From contig JAAFJY010000020.1 of NCBI GenBank assembly GCA_013299105.1, positions 62,001 to 126,000 of the forward strand: 64,000 bases of DNA, written 5' to 3'. Under the pieces are notes generated by a model that saw only the letters and a program-made list of their open reading frames with translations, did no database searches and was not told the DNA's origin. This DNA comes from Chitinophagales bacterium (lineage in GTDB: Bacteria; Bacteroidota; Bacteroidia; Chitinophagales; Saprospiraceae). The translations under genes and the position numbers were made by a program. Positions 42,409 to 51,379 of this stretch are shown here, in pieces (position 1 is the first letter of the stretch; each line of letters starts with the position of its first letter).

Positions 42409-43641
42409 CTAAATTTCAATTTGCACCTGATTTCTCAACAAGTCATCCAGGGTCTGGCGTTCCCGAATCAAGTGATCTTTTCCTTGGTAAATCAAAACTT
42501 CAGCGGGCAACAAGCGAGAGTTGTAATTGTTGGCCATCGAGAAACAATAGGCTCCGGCGTTGTGAAAACACAGAATGTCGCCCTCATGTACTTCGCTGAG
42601 CGCACGATTGGTGGCAAATGTATCGGTTTCGCAAATGTAGCCTACTATGTTATAGTGTTGCATTTTGCCTTGGGGATTCGACAAATTGCTGATTTTATGG
42701 TAAGAGCCATAGAACATGGGGCGGATCAAGTGGTTGAAACCCGAATCCACGCAAGCAAATACGGTGGACGTGGTCTGTTTGACGGCATTTACCCTCACCA
42801 AAAAACTGCCTGCTTCGCTGACCAAAAACTTACCTGGTTCAAAAACCAAGGTCAACTCGCGCCCATAAGCCTTGCAAAAAGCCTTGAAGCGGGTGCTGAT
42901 TTTCTCGCCCAGCTCTTCGATGTCAGTTTCTACGTCGTTGGGCTTGTAGGGCACTTTAAAGCCAGATCCCAAGTTGACAAAACTCAGATCAGGATAGTCC
43001 TTTGCGGCATTGAGCAGCAATTCGGTACCCGCCATGAAAGCTTCCGACTGCAGGATGTCTGACCCTGTGTGCATGTGGATGCCCTCCATTTTCAGCCCGG
43101 TATTGTCCATGATTCTTTTGACCAGGGGCAATTGATGCACCGAAATGCCAAATTTGGAATCAACGTGCCCTACCGAAGTCTGCAAATTCCCCCCCGCCAT
43201 GATGTGCGGATTGACGCGGATGCAAACAGGAATATGGGGGAATTTCAAACCAAACTGCTCCAACATGGGCAGGTTGTCCACATTGATGCGAACCCCCAGG
43301 TTGACGGCAGCTTCCATTTCGGCCATGCTCACGCCACTGGGGGTAAACATGATTTCCTGGGGTGCAAAACCCGCCATCAGCCCCATCTGCACCTCCTGGA
43401 CGGATACGGTATCGAGTCCACTGCCCAGTTTTTTCATCAGCCGCAGCACTGATACATTGGTCAAAGCTTTGCAGGCAAAGTTCAGCCTTAGGCTTTTGAC
43501 TTTGAAGGCACTGTGCAGGCGTTTGTACTGCCTTTCAATCACGGCAGCGTCGTACACGTATAATGGTGCACCATATTTTTGAACCAGTTCTAAAGGGTCG
43601 ATACCATTGGATAGCTGCATACGACCATGTTCGATAGTCAT
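42409..43641 (-). CDS. lysA: Diaminopimelate decarboxylase
   Basis: A protein of 410 residues, a fold-III PLP decarboxylase that turns meso-diaminopimelate into lysine. K58 (NFACKALTN) binds PLP; GMHMHTGSDI-like (EGIHMHTGSDI), NLGSGF, EPGKFLVSEAG, and CETDTFA near the C-terminus are the catalytic and cofactor sites. The length is normal. It starts a likely lysA-valS cluster on the minus strand and is divergent from gatC. The promoter lies at 43707-43738. No fused aspartokinase is present. Confidence 0.96.
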   Translation of the reverse strand: MTIEHGRMQLSNGIDPLELVQKYGAPLYVYDAAVIERQYKRLHSAFKVKSLRLNFACKALTNVSVLRLMKKLGSGLDTVSVQEVQMGLMAGFAPQEIMFTPSGVSMAEMEAAVNLGVRINVDNLPMLEQFGLKFPHIPVCIRVNPHIMAGGNLQTSVGHVDSKFGISVHQLPLVKRIMDNTGLKMEGIHMHTGSDILQSEAFMAGTELLLNAAKDYPDLSFVNLGSGFKVPYKPNDVETDIEELGEKISTRFKAFCKAYGRELTLVFEPGKFLVSEAGSFLVRVNAVKQTTSTVFACVDSGFNHLIRPMFYGSYHKISNLSNPQGKMQHYNIVGYICETDTFATNRALSEVHEGDILCFHNAGAYCFSMANNYNSRLLPAEVLIYQGKDHLIRERQTLDDLLRNQVQIEI

Positions 43642-43706
43642 GTGATGATGTGTTTGAGTTCGGGTCAGGGCGGGTAAGCAGGAAACTCCATTTGCTTACG
43701 GACTTG

Positions 43707-43738
43707 CAAAGATAGGCAAAAAGCCGAAAATTGAACAA
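43707..43738 (-). promoter_or_regulatory. lysA promoter
   Basis: The minus strand has TTG at 43738-43736, a spacer of 21 bases, then TATCTTTG at 43714-43707, an exact match to TANNTTTG. The leader to lysA would be about 60 bases. Confidence 0.65.
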
Positions 43739-43825
43739 CTTAAAACAAATCCAAGCCAAGGTGAAATAAAAGCCTAAGTCCTTCAAAAGGAAAAAACAAT
43801 CCGTCCATTTTTCTGTTCAAATGCA

Positions 43826-43833
43826 TACTTTTG
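43826..43833 (+). promoter_or_regulatory. -7 box of the gatC-ABC operon
   Basis: TACTTTTG matches TANNTTTG exactly and lies about 78 bases before the gatC start. No clear -33 TTG is present. Confidence 0.45.
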
Positions 43834-43911
43834 TCCTGTTTTTCGGAGAGAAGGGGGCTGGAAAACCGATTTTCAGCGAACAAATCCCGCAACTCATCTA
43901 ATAAATCAGAC

Positions 43912-44202
43912 ATGACCGTTAATACCGACTTAATTTCACGGCTGGAACATTTGGCAAGACTGGAGCTCTCCGAACAAGAGCGCCTCAGCTTGCAAAGCGA
44001 TCTTACCAACATCCTGGACATGGTTGAAAAACTCCAGGAACTGGACACCACCCAAGTCGAACCGCTGGTTTACATGAACGAAGCAGTAAACGTATGGCGG
44101 GAAGACGAAGTGAAACACCAGGTTGAACGAGAAGCAGCTTTAAAAAATGCACCAGATCAAGACGGAACTTTCTTCAAAGTCCCCAAAGTGATTGACTTAT
44201 AA
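43912..44202 (+). CDS. gatC: Asp-tRNA(Asn)/Glu-tRNA(Gln) amidotransferase subunit C
   Basis: A protein of 96 residues, the small subunit that stabilises the GatCAB transamidosome. It shows the family pattern LEHLARLELSEQER and DILDMVEKLQELDTTQVEPL (as NILDMVEKL), and EREAALKNAPDQDGTFFKVPKV at the end. The start at 43912 is chosen over an in-frame ATG at 43831, which lies before the family N-terminus and overlaps the promoter. gatA and gatB are not next to it, which is usual in Bacteroidota. The ABC ATPase gene follows by 15 bases. Confidence 0.93.
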   Translation: MTVNTDLISRLEHLARLELSEQERLSLQSDLTNILDMVEKLQELDTTQVEPLVYMNEAVNVWREDEVKHQVEREAALKNAPDQDGTFFKVPKVIDL

Positions 44203-44217
44203 CCATAGTAAAATATC

Positions 44218-44949
44218 ATGGCAGTACCCATTATTTCAGTACGTGATTTGCGCAAGACTTACATCATGGGCGACAACCAGGTGAACGCGCTCAAAAGTGT
44301 AAGCCTTGACATCAATAAAAACGAATACGTTGCACTGATGGGACCTTCGGGTTCTGGCAAGTCTACGTTCATGAACATCCTGGGCTGCCTGGATTCACCT
44401 TCTGAGGGCGAGTTCATCCTCAATGAGCAGAGTGTGGGCAAAATGAGCGACGCCGAATTGGCCGAGGTGCGCAACAAGGAAATTGGCTTCGTTTTTCAAA
44501 CCTTTAACCTACTGCCCCGCCTTTCAGCGCTGGAAAACGTGGCTTTGCCCTTGGTCTATGCGGGCATCAGCAAATCGAAGCGCCTTGAAAAAGCCGAAGA
44601 AATCCTCAAAGCCGTAGGGCTTGGCGACCGCGTGGACCACAAACCCAATGAGTTGTCGGGTGGACAGCGCCAGCGCGTGGCCATCGCCAGGGCTTTGGTC
44701 AACGACCCTTCAATCATCCTGGCCGACGAACCTACAGGGAACCTCGACACCACCACTTCTTACGAAATCATGGCCTTGTTTGAAGAAATCCACAAGGCAG
44801 GCAATACCATCATCCTGGTTACCCACGAACCCGATATTGCCAACCATGCCCACCGCATCGTGCGCATGCGCGACGGCTTGATCGAGCGTGATTACTTCAA
44901 TGAAAATATTGTAACGATTGATCGCAGCAAGGTGCCTGCTGCACATTGA
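44218..44949 (+). CDS. ABC transporter ATP-binding protein, LolD/MacB type
   Basis: A protein of 243 residues with Walker [10 protein letters not shown] at 42-50, the Q-loop [16 protein letters not shown], signature [15 protein letters not shown] near 146, Walker [13 protein letters not shown] and the switch histidine VTHE. The Q-loop and the NLDT segment are typical for MacB/LolD-type ATPases, which power extraction of lipoproteins or export of peptides and drugs through FtsX-like permeases. No permease gene is adjacent, so its partner is encoded elsewhere. It shares a promoter with gatC (gap of 15 bases), a common but functionally unexplained pairing. Confidence 0.93.
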   Translation: MAVPIISVRDLRKTYIMGDNQVNALKSVSLDINKNEYVALMGPSGSGKSTFMNILGCLDSPSEGEFILNEQSVGKMSDAELAEVRNKEIGFVFQTFNLLPRLSALENVALPLVYAGISKSKRLEKAEEILKAVGLGDRVDHKPNELSGGQRQRVAIARALVNDPSIILADEPTGNLDTTTSYEIMALFEEIHKAGNTIILVTHEPDIANHAHRIVRMRDGLIERDYFNENIVTIDRSKVPAAH

Positions 44950-44963
44950 GGGCTATAAACAAA

Positions 44964-45130
44964 CCTAGTGGTCCAAATTGTAAATCTGCCCCAAGTTCCA
45001 GGGGCTCTTTGTCTCCGTAGCTGCATTGTTCGTCGGTCAAATAGTCCACTATTTTCCCTCCTCTCGCCTTGCTACAAAGCCAAATAGCCTGCCTGCAACC
45101 TAGGGGGTATTTGTAATTCGTACCACTAGG
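44964..45130. mobile_element. 167-bp palindromic element, family 4, copy B
   Basis: Ends CCTAGTGGTCCAAATT and, inverted, CCTAGTGGTACGAATT. It is the reverse orientation of the copy at 19633-19795. It is flanked on both sides by AACAAA, a probable 6-bp target duplication, which indicates transposition. Non-coding; lies 14 bases after the ABC ATPase stop. Confidence 0.82.
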
Positions 45131-45133
45131 AAC

Positions 45134-45176
45134 AAAACACAAAGGCCGTGCTTCGTTAGCGCGGCCTTTGTGTTTT
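45134..45176. terminator. Bidirectional terminator between the ABC ATPase and gldG
   Basis: AAAACACAAAGGCCG (45134-45148) pairs perfectly with CGGCCTTTGTGTTTT (45162-45176) across a 13-base loop, with T-runs on each strand. It sits between convergent genes. Confidence 0.85.
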
Positions 45177-45252
45177 GTATTTGCTTGTAAGGATCAAGGG
45201 CATCTTGTCCTTGACTTGTCCTAAAATAGCTTCACAAAAAAGCAAATCAATC

Positions 45253-46968
45253 TCACGCCCTCCCATACCGCCACCGTCTCCACTTCCCATACCCAAAAGC
45301 GAACAAGAGCAACAGCAAAACAGGCAAACCAAGGTTCAACAATTGCCATTGGCCTTTTTCAGATTGGGCTTTGGCGGTATCCAAGAGGCGCAATTGCACG
45401 TTTTTGCCCCTGGCCGCAATGATGCCGTTTTGGTCCAACAGGAATTCTACGGCGTTGAGCAGCAGGGTGCGATTGGCGTAAAAACGGTTTTCGACCTGGC
45501 TGTAGCCCAACGGCACTACCTGGTCGCGGCTGCGCAAGTACTTGTTGTGGCCCACGTCGCCGTCCGCAATTACGATCTGGCGGGTGCGGGGGCTGCGCGA
45601 TTTGTATTGCAAGCCCAGTTTTTGCATACCCTGGGCCATGTTTTCACTCAAGCGGTTTTCGTACATTGAGCTGAACTCGCCTTCCAGCGCCACGCCCAGG
45701 GGCAGGATGCCTTTGTCAAACTTCTTTTCGTCGATGTAGCGCAAAAACTCCAGGCCCATGCGCACGGGCAGGTATTGCACCCGGGTACGGGGCGAAGTGT
45801 GCAAGATGACGGTTTTCTGTACCGGAGTTTTGGTACGAATGGTGTCGATGCTGCTGGCAAATTGCAAACTCACTGGCCCCACTGCCTTGGACACTGGATG
45901 CGCCGGACTGGCCAAGCCCAAAATATGGTAAGGAAAAGGAATGGGCTGTTGCTGTTGCTGCGAGCCCTGCTGCCCGGTAGCCACAAAAATGGGCGTACAC
46001 TGCAAGTCCAGCACCAGGTTGGGTTGGAGCCTTACGCCGTAGCGAAACAGGAGGTCTTCCAGGTTGAGTTCGTAAGGCGGGGGCAGGTATTCCGGGCTGC
46101 GGCGCAAGCTGTCCAGGTCCATGCGCACCATGTCGAGCATCCAGAGCACTTTACCGCCATTCATGATGTATTGGTCGATTTTAAACTTGTCTTGCTCCGA
46201 AAAAGGACGCAAGGGCTTGGCAATCACCAGTGCCGAAATTTGGGAGTCGATGTTCAATACGCTGTCGAGCACCAGGCGGCCAGTGTTGTAGGAGCTGCGC
46301 AGAGCGCGTTCAAAGTCGGCGATTTCCTGCACTGGTAACTCTCCGTGGCCATCAATGAAGACGATATTGGGCTTGCTGGGTTCCTGGAGTTTTTGGATGG
46401 CGTTGGCCAGTTTGTATTCCAGCAGCGATACCGCATTGTTCAGAGCTACCTCGTCCGATTCACCGGGAATTTGGTTTTCCATCAAATTCACGGGCATGCT
46501 GCGGCCCTTGTAATTGACTACTGCAAAGGGGTAAATGGTCTTGTCCTCGCGGTTGCCTTTTTTCACCACCGTGAAAGTCATGGGGAAAATCTGCTCTTTG
46601 CGTAGGTTTTCCATGCGCGCATTGACCTCCTGGGTGGAACCCTGGCTGGGGTTTTCAAAGTCGTAGTCGATATAAGTAGAACGCGCCCGAAAATCATCGA
46701 GCATATCCTGGGTAGCGCTGCGCAGGCGCTTGAGCGGTGCAGGCAGTTCGCCATCGAGCAGGATTTTGACATAGACCACCTCGTCGAGCTCAGTCAGCAG
46801 CTTTTTCGTGCCCGCAGTGAGGGTAAAACGCTTGTCCTCGCTCAGGTCGAAGGCTCCATACAAAGAGCGATCTCCCAGGCGGGCATTGGCCAAAATATTG
46901 AGAAAAACCACGATCCCGGCAAACAAGGCCAGTTGGATCAGCGATTGGGCTTTTTTTGTACGTTGCAT
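45253..46968 (-). CDS. gldG: Gliding-motility ABC transporter auxiliary protein GldG
   Basis: A protein of 571 residues from the preferred start at 46968 (MQRTKKAQSLIQLALF), where the first membrane helix follows directly; an in-frame ATG at 46995 overlaps the gldF end by 7 bases. It has the GldG-type ABC-auxiliary fold: FDLSEDKRFTLT, VVYVKILLDGELPAP, FIDGHGELPVQE, KVLWMLDMVRMDLDS, and a C-terminal helix (LPVLLLLLFAFGYGKW) in the membrane. In Flavobacterium johnsoniae the GldA-GldF-GldG complex is needed for gliding and linked to type IX secretion. It is the last gene of the operon; a terminator lies downstream. Confidence 0.9.
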   Translation of the reverse strand: MQRTKKAQSLIQLALFAGIVVFLNILANARLGDRSLYGAFDLSEDKRFTLTAGTKKLLTELDEVVYVKILLDGELPAPLKRLRSATQDMLDDFRARSTYIDYDFENPSQGSTQEVNARMENLRKEQIFPMTFTVVKKGNREDKTIYPFAVVNYKGRSMPVNLMENQIPGESDEVALNNAVSLLEYKLANAIQKLQEPSKPNIVFIDGHGELPVQEIADFERALRSSYNTGRLVLDSVLNIDSQISALVIAKPLRPFSEQDKFKIDQYIMNGGKVLWMLDMVRMDLDSLRRSPEYLPPPYELNLEDLLFRYGVRLQPNLVLDLQCTPIFVATGQQGSQQQQQPIPFPYHILGLASPAHPVSKAVGPVSLQFASSIDTIRTKTPVQKTVILHTSPRTRVQYLPVRMGLEFLRYIDEKKFDKGILPLGVALEGEFSSMYENRLSENMAQGMQKLGLQYKSRSPRTRQIVIADGDVGHNKYLRSRDQVVPLGYSQVENRFYANRTLLLNAVEFLLDQNGIIAARGKNVQLRLLDTAKAQSEKGQWQLLNLGLPVLLLLLFAFGYGKWRRWRYGRA

Positions 46969-46988
46969 GATTGAATCTTTTGGGCGGA

Positions 46989-47720
46989 TTACCATTTGCG
47001 ACGTTCGAGCGACACCAGGGTCATCATCAAAAACAAGGCGGTCACACTCCCGAAATAAACCATGTCGCGGCTGTCAATCAAGCCCCGGCTGATCGAGTTG
47101 TAGTGGTAGTCAATGCCGAGTTTTTGGATCAAATCATCCCAGCGTCCCACAAAAACGGGCAGGCGGCTAAAGTAGAAAAAACCGTAGTACAGCAAAAAAC
47201 ACAGAAAAGTAGCCAGCAAAAAAGCCAGAATTTGATTGCTGCTCAAAGAAGAAGCAAAAATACCTACCGCCGTAAAAATACCCGCCAGCAAGAACAAGCC
47301 CAGGTAAGACCCAATGATCGCTCCCGCATCGAGGTTGCCCTTGGGCGAGCCCAATTGATAAGCCGTGTACCAATACAATAAGGTAGGAATCAGTGAAAAC
47401 AAAACCAAAGTTAAGGCCGCCAGGTACTTGCCCAGGATGATGTCCATTTCGCGCAGGGGCTTGGTGGCCAAAAACTCGATGGTCCCATTTTGCTGTTCTT
47501 CGGCGAACATGCGCATGGTCACCGCTGGGATAAGAAACAGGAACACCAATGGAGCCGTATCAAAAAGCGGGGCCAGGGTGGCATAATTGTACTCCAGGAT
47601 GCTCGAATCGGGAAAAAAGAAGACAAAAAGGCCCAAAATGACCAAGAAAACCCCAATGGCGATGTAGCCAATGGGTGAGCTAAAAAAAGCGTTTATTTCT
47701 TTGCGAAAAATCGTCAACAT
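46989..47720 (-). CDS. gldF: Gliding-motility ABC transporter permease GldF
   Basis: A protein of 243 residues with six membrane helices in the ABC-2 permease pattern (FFSSPIGYIAIGVFLVILG, TMRMFAEEQQNGTIEFLATK). The EEQQNGTIE segment is the usual ABC-2 coupling region. Together with GldA and GldG it forms an inner-membrane ABC transporter of unknown cargo. It lies 16 bases after the unknown 219-residue gene and directly before gldG. Length is typical. Confidence 0.93.
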   Translation of the reverse strand: MLTIFRKEINAFFSSPIGYIAIGVFLVILGLFVFFFPDSSILEYNYATLAPLFDTAPLVFLFLIPAVTMRMFAEEQQNGTIEFLATKPLREMDIILGKYLAALTLVLFSLIPTLLYWYTAYQLGSPKGNLDAGAIIGSYLGLFLLAGIFTAVGIFASSLSSNQILAFLLATFLCFLLYYGFFYFSRLPVFVGRWDDLIQKLGIDYHYNSISRGLIDSRDMVYFGSVTALFLMMTLVSLERRKW

Positions 47721-47736
47721 ACTTGATTGGGTGCCA

Positions 47737-48396
47737 TTAAAGTTGCAAAAAATAGGGTTTGCGTTCGTTGTAGGTGATGACCATGCGGGGCAGCAGTTCT
47801 TTGGCGCGCTCGTGGGGCAGGCTTTGTACTGCTTTGCTCAATTCGGGCAGGTCATGGGTCCAATTCACCACGGTATTTTGGTCAAAAACGCCAATTTCTC
47901 CCGTCCTCAGGCGCAACATGCGCTCACGCAGCACAGTTTTGAAGCGTTTTTCGGTTGATTTGCGAAAAGGTAAACCGCTGAGAGGGTTGTAAGCTTTGAA
48001 TTCGACGTCGTGGCCTTCTTCCGTTTCATAGTTGAACAAGCAAATATTGCCCACAATCTGCAATTCGGTAAAGATGGCCATGCGGCGACTCACACTGTCC
48101 GGGTGGATACGAATATAGGGCCTTCCACGCCAGCAAAGTCCCCAGATATGATCCATTCTTATGGTATCACCGTTTTTGTGGCGAATCCAAGCTACTTGCA
48201 CCAATTTTTTCTCTTCACTGACCACTGCCGAAAACTCGACTGCAATCATTGCCGTGCTGGGCTGGTCTCGTTGAAATTCCCTCAGGTTGTAGTAAATACC
48301 ATCTTTGAAGGCGTACTTGTTGTCCACGTGTTTTTGAGCCCAGACCCCAAATGGCAGTAAGGCCAAAATCAATAAAAGTTGAGGACTCTTTTTCAT
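47737..48396 (-). CDS. Unknown exported protein inside the gld operon
   Basis: A protein of 219 residues with a signal peptide (MKKSPQLLLILALLPFGVWA, cleavage before Q21). The mature part has no recognised domain: it is rich in beta segments (GIYYNLREFQRDQPSTAMI, LVQVAWIRHKNGDTIRMDHI, RMAIFTELQIVGNICLFN) and ends in a helical, charged tail. Its ATG overlaps the gldA stop codon by 4 bases (48393-48396), and gldF follows 16 bases later, so it is tightly coupled with the ABC transporter genes. It is probably periplasmic and may assist the Gld complex. The function is inferred from position only. Confidence 0.82.
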   Translation of the reverse strand: MKKSPQLLLILALLPFGVWAQKHVDNKYAFKDGIYYNLREFQRDQPSTAMIAVEFSAVVSEEKKLVQVAWIRHKNGDTIRMDHIWGLCWRGRPYIRIHPDSVSRRMAIFTELQIVGNICLFNYETEEGHDVEFKAYNPLSGLPFRKSTEKRFKTVLRERMLRLRTGEIGVFDQNTVVNWTHDLPELSKAVQSLPHERAKELLPRMVITYNERKPYFLQL

Positions 48397-49304
48397 CCCT
48401 GATTGGTCAATTTTTGAAAAACGTCTTCCACACTAATGGTCTCTTTGTGCATTTCGAGCAAAGTGAGGCCCTGCGCTACGGCAAACTGAAACACTTCAGG
48501 CCTCACATCGGCTTTGGTGTCGGCGCTGAGTTGCCAGCGTTGTTGGCCAAGTGAACGCACACTTTTTACTCCTTTGATATTTTGCAGCAAAGCGGCTTGG
48601 GTGCCTTGGGCAAATTCCACGGTCACTTGTGATTCGCCTGCGATCCGGGCGCTGAGTTGGTCAATGGGATCATCAGCCACAATTTTCCCCCGATTGATGA
48701 TCAAAACCCGGTTGCAAATGGCTTGTACCTCTTGCATGATGTGGGTAGAAAAAATCAAAGTTTTCTCGGCCCCCAGTTTTTTGATTAGGTTGCGAATTTC
48801 GGCCAATTGGTTAGGGTCCAGGCCCGTGGTGGGTTCGTCGAGGATCAGCACTTCTGGATCGTGCAGCATGGCCTGGGCCAGGCCCACCCTTTGACGGTAA
48901 CCTTTGGACAAGGCGGCGATGGGCTTGTGCTGCTCGCGTTCCAGGCCCGTCATGTCGATCATTTCGGCCACCCGTTGGCGGGCGCGGGGTGTTTTGTGCA
49001 GGCTAGCTACAAACTCCAGGTATTCCCGCACGTACATTTCTTTGTACAGGGGATTGTGTTCAGGCAAGTAGCCAATGCGTTTGCGTACTTCCAGTGGCTC
49101 TTTTTCAACATCAAAACCACACACCTTGGCATTGCCCGCCGTTTGGGGGATGTAGCCCGTGATGATTTTCATGGTGGTGGTTTTCCCGGCACCGTTGGGA
49201 CCGAGAAAACCGAGGATTTCGCCCTTTTTGGCCGAAAAACTCAATTCGTGAATCGCATTTTGTGCGCCGTATGTTTTGGTAAGTTGGGCTACTTCGACCG
49301 ACAT
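48393..49304 (-). CDS. gldA: Gliding-motility ABC transporter ATP-binding protein GldA
   Basis: A protein of 303 residues with Walker A GPNGAGKTT at 35-43, signature LSKGYRQRVGLAQAM near 139, Walker B VLILDEPTTGLDPNQ near 159 and the switch histidine FSTHIMQEV. The C-terminal ~80 residues (VTVEFAQGTQAALLQNIKGV) match the regulatory tail of GldA. In Bacteroidota it energises the GldF-GldG membrane complex needed for gliding. It is the first gene of the operon gldA-unknown-gldF-gldG. In other genomes gldA is often apart from gldFG; here all are together. Confidence 0.92.
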   Translation of the reverse strand: MSVEVAQLTKTYGAQNAIHELSFSAKKGEILGFLGPNGAGKTTTMKIITGYIPQTAGNAKVCGFDVEKEPLEVRKRIGYLPEHNPLYKEMYVREYLEFVASLHKTPRARQRVAEMIDMTGLEREQHKPIAALSKGYRQRVGLAQAMLHDPEVLILDEPTTGLDPNQLAEIRNLIKKLGAEKTLIFSTHIMQEVQAICNRVLIINRGKIVADDPIDQLSARIAGESQVTVEFAQGTQAALLQNIKGVKSVRSLGQQRWQLSADTKADVRPEVFQFAVAQGLTLLEMHKETISVEDVFQKLTNQG

Positions 49305-49372
49305 AGATAGACTCTGTTACGATGGATAGACTGCGAACGGATTGTATTTTTTACCTCGCTGCGCGAGGATTG

Positions 49373-49438
49373 GGTTGGAACACGGATGAAACGGATGAAA
49401 CGGATTTTCACGGATTTCCAATATGACGTTGACTAAGC
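49373..49438. repeat. Family-5 dispersed repeat, copy 2
   Basis: About 66 bases with GAAACGGATGAAACGGATTT and CACGGATTTCCA, the inverse of the repeat at 39494-39562. It lies between the divergent gldA and epimerase genes. Confidence 0.65.
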
Positions 49439-49561
49439 GTGACTCATGTCTTTTATATCAAGTACCATCTTGTTCACAAACCGCAAAGCTAACGGCAATT
49501 TCCACGCGAAATGGATAAAAAGAGGGGGAATTTTTGAAAATTGCGGGCAAAATGACTCATC

Positions 49562-50695
49562 ATGCGCCAAAATCAAACCCAAATTGCCTGTGTCGAAGTT
49601 TTTCCCCTGAACATTGCCCTCAAATATCCCTTTGTGATTTCCAGGGAAACGATCACCCACGCGGAGAACGTTTTGGTACGCATCACCGCCGCCAACGGGC
49701 AAATTGGGTACGGCGAATGCAGCCCTTACCGCAGCATCGCAGGCGAAAGCCAAGCGACTTGCCTGGCCGTAGCTCCTCTGCTCGCGCAAGCCTTGATGGG
49801 TAAAAATCCACTGGAGGTTGACGCAGCCGTTCAAGCAATGGACCGGGCGATTGTGGGGCAGCGCTGCATCAAAAGCGCCTTTGACTTGGCCTTGTTCGAC
49901 CTGGTCAGCCGGATTTTGGGCCTGCCATTGTACCAATATTTGGGTGGCGACAACAAAAAAGCCTTGCGTACCGACATGACCGTTGGCATCAGCACGCCTG
50001 AGAAAATGGCGGCGCAAGCCCTGGCTTTTAAAAACGAGGGCTTTTATGCCATCAAAATTAAACTGGGCACCAATGTGGCCGATGATTTAGCACGGGTAAA
50101 GGCCATTCGCAGCGCTGTAGGGCCAGACATCCCCTTGCGCGTAGACGCCAACCAAGGATGGAGTCTCAACGTAGCCGCGCAAACATTGAAAGCTATTGCT
50201 GCGTACGACATTGAATACTGCGAAGAGCCGATTTCCAAAAACGCTTACACCGATCTGCCGCATTTAAGGGCACAAAGCCCCATCCCGATCATGGCCGACG
50301 AATCGGTATTTGACCATTTCGACGCCCTGCGCCTGATCAAATTGGGCGCTTGTGATTTTCTCAATATCAAGTTGTCAAAAGCAGGCGGGATCCACCATGC
50401 TCGCAAAATCGCTCACTTGGCTGAAGCCGCAGGCATGCGCTGTCAAATTGGGTGCTTTTCCGAAAGCCGGGTAGGCATCAGTGCTTTTGCCCATTTTGCC
50501 CTGGCATTTCCCAGTGTGCAGCGTTTTGACCTTGACAGCCCCTATATGCTAGCCGATGACCCAGTTAAAGGTGGCGTTGTCTTGCTGGTGGATGGGCTGG
50601 TAAAAGTAGACGATGTTGCTGGAATCGGAGTGTTTTTTGAAGAAGAATACCTGGATTCAATCGCGGGTAGCCTGGTCTTTGATGCTCACCTTTGA
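49562..50695 (+). CDS. Dipeptide epimerase (L-Ala-D/L-Glu type, enolase superfamily)
   Basis: A protein of 377 residues in the mandelate-racemase/muconate-lactonizing group. Catalytic lysines are K165/K167 (AIKIKLG) and K270/K273 (KLSKAGG); metal ligands are D195 (DANQGW), E221 or E222 (CEEPIS) and D246 (MADES); the dipeptide-binding DxD (FDLDSP) follows. It probably interconverts L-Ala-D-Glu and L-Ala-L-Glu in recycling of peptidoglycan peptides. The gene is divergent from gldA with no partner in the same direction. The substrate is inferred from the family motif; close relatives use other dipeptides. Confidence 0.85.
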   Translation: MRQNQTQIACVEVFPLNIALKYPFVISRETITHAENVLVRITAANGQIGYGECSPYRSIAGESQATCLAVAPLLAQALMGKNPLEVDAAVQAMDRAIVGQRCIKSAFDLALFDLVSRILGLPLYQYLGGDNKKALRTDMTVGISTPEKMAAQALAFKNEGFYAIKIKLGTNVADDLARVKAIRSAVGPDIPLRVDANQGWSLNVAAQTLKAIAAYDIEYCEEPISKNAYTDLPHLRAQSPIPIMADESVFDHFDALRLIKLGACDFLNIKLSKAGGIHHARKIAHLAEAAGMRCQIGCFSESRVGISAFAHFALAFPSVQRFDLDSPYMLADDPVKGGVVLLVDGLVKVDDVAGIGVFFEEEYLDSIAGSLVFDAHL

Positions 50696-50810
50696 TGTTT
50701 TTTTGTCCGCATCACAACGTTCAAGGTGCTCAAAATGTAATCTGGGAAACATTTCAAAGGGGTAATTAACCGGAAATTTGTGCCATCAATTAATCAAACA
50801 CCAAACCTTT

Positions 50811-51200
50811 ATGTCAAAAATCCAAATTTCTCGTATCGCAGCTTGGATCACTGCCATTATCTTTCTGCAAACCCTGTATTTTAAGTTTACCGCCCATCCT
50901 GACAGCGTTTACATCTTCAGTAAACTAGGGATGGAGCCTTGGGGCCGCATCGGAGTAGGCGTTGCAGAGTTGATCACCGCCATTTTATTGCTCATTCCTC
51001 GTACTACTGGCATTGGGGCACTATTGGGTTTGGGCACCATCAGTGGTGCAATTTTCTTTCACCTCTTTATTTTGGGGATAGAGGTGAATGGGGATCATGG
51101 CAAAGTGTTTTATTTGGCTTTGATCGTATTCTTTGCTTGTATACTGATCCTTTGGAAAGAGCGTAAAAGCTTGCCAATTGTGGGTGCAATGCTGCCTTAA
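50811..51200 (+). CDS. DoxX-like membrane protein
   Basis: A protein of 129 residues starting MSKIQISRIAAWITAIIF, with four predicted helices (including GVGVAELITAILLLIPRTTG and LLGLGTISGAIFFHLFILG). It fits the DoxX-like family of small inner-membrane proteins of unknown role. An in-frame ATG at 50778 would add 11 residues that do not fit the helix pattern; 50811 follows the leader directly. A single-gene unit; no clear terminator is seen after it. Confidence 0.78.
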   Translation: MSKIQISRIAAWITAIIFLQTLYFKFTAHPDSVYIFSKLGMEPWGRIGVGVAELITAILLLIPRTTGIGALLGLGTISGAIFFHLFILGIEVNGDHGKVFYLALIVFFACILILWKERKSLPIVGAMLP

Positions 51201-51288
51201 TCGACCATTTACTCAAAACAATAGCACTTTTAGTAAGCAATCCATACCTTTCGTCGAACGATGTGCAACAAATTGAATCTTATTGACG

Positions 51289-51296
51289 TATATTTG
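51289..51296 (+). promoter_or_regulatory. -7 box of the cyclase gene
   Basis: TATATTTG matches TANNTTTG exactly, giving a leader of about 77 bases before 51380. A TTG at 51273-51275 is only 13 bases upstream, so the -33 site is not convincing. Confidence 0.45.
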
Positions 51297-51379
51297 TGCA
51301 TGTTGTTCGACACACAAAGCCAGTATGTGTTTATCCAGGTAAGGTTTTTTTTTGCCCACTTCGAAAACCCATCAACGTG

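Noticed and set aside
44218-44949. Assignment of the ABC ATPase as part of the gld transporter
   Set aside because: It is on the other strand, convergent with gldG and separated by a strong terminator; gldA at 48393 is the proper ATPase.
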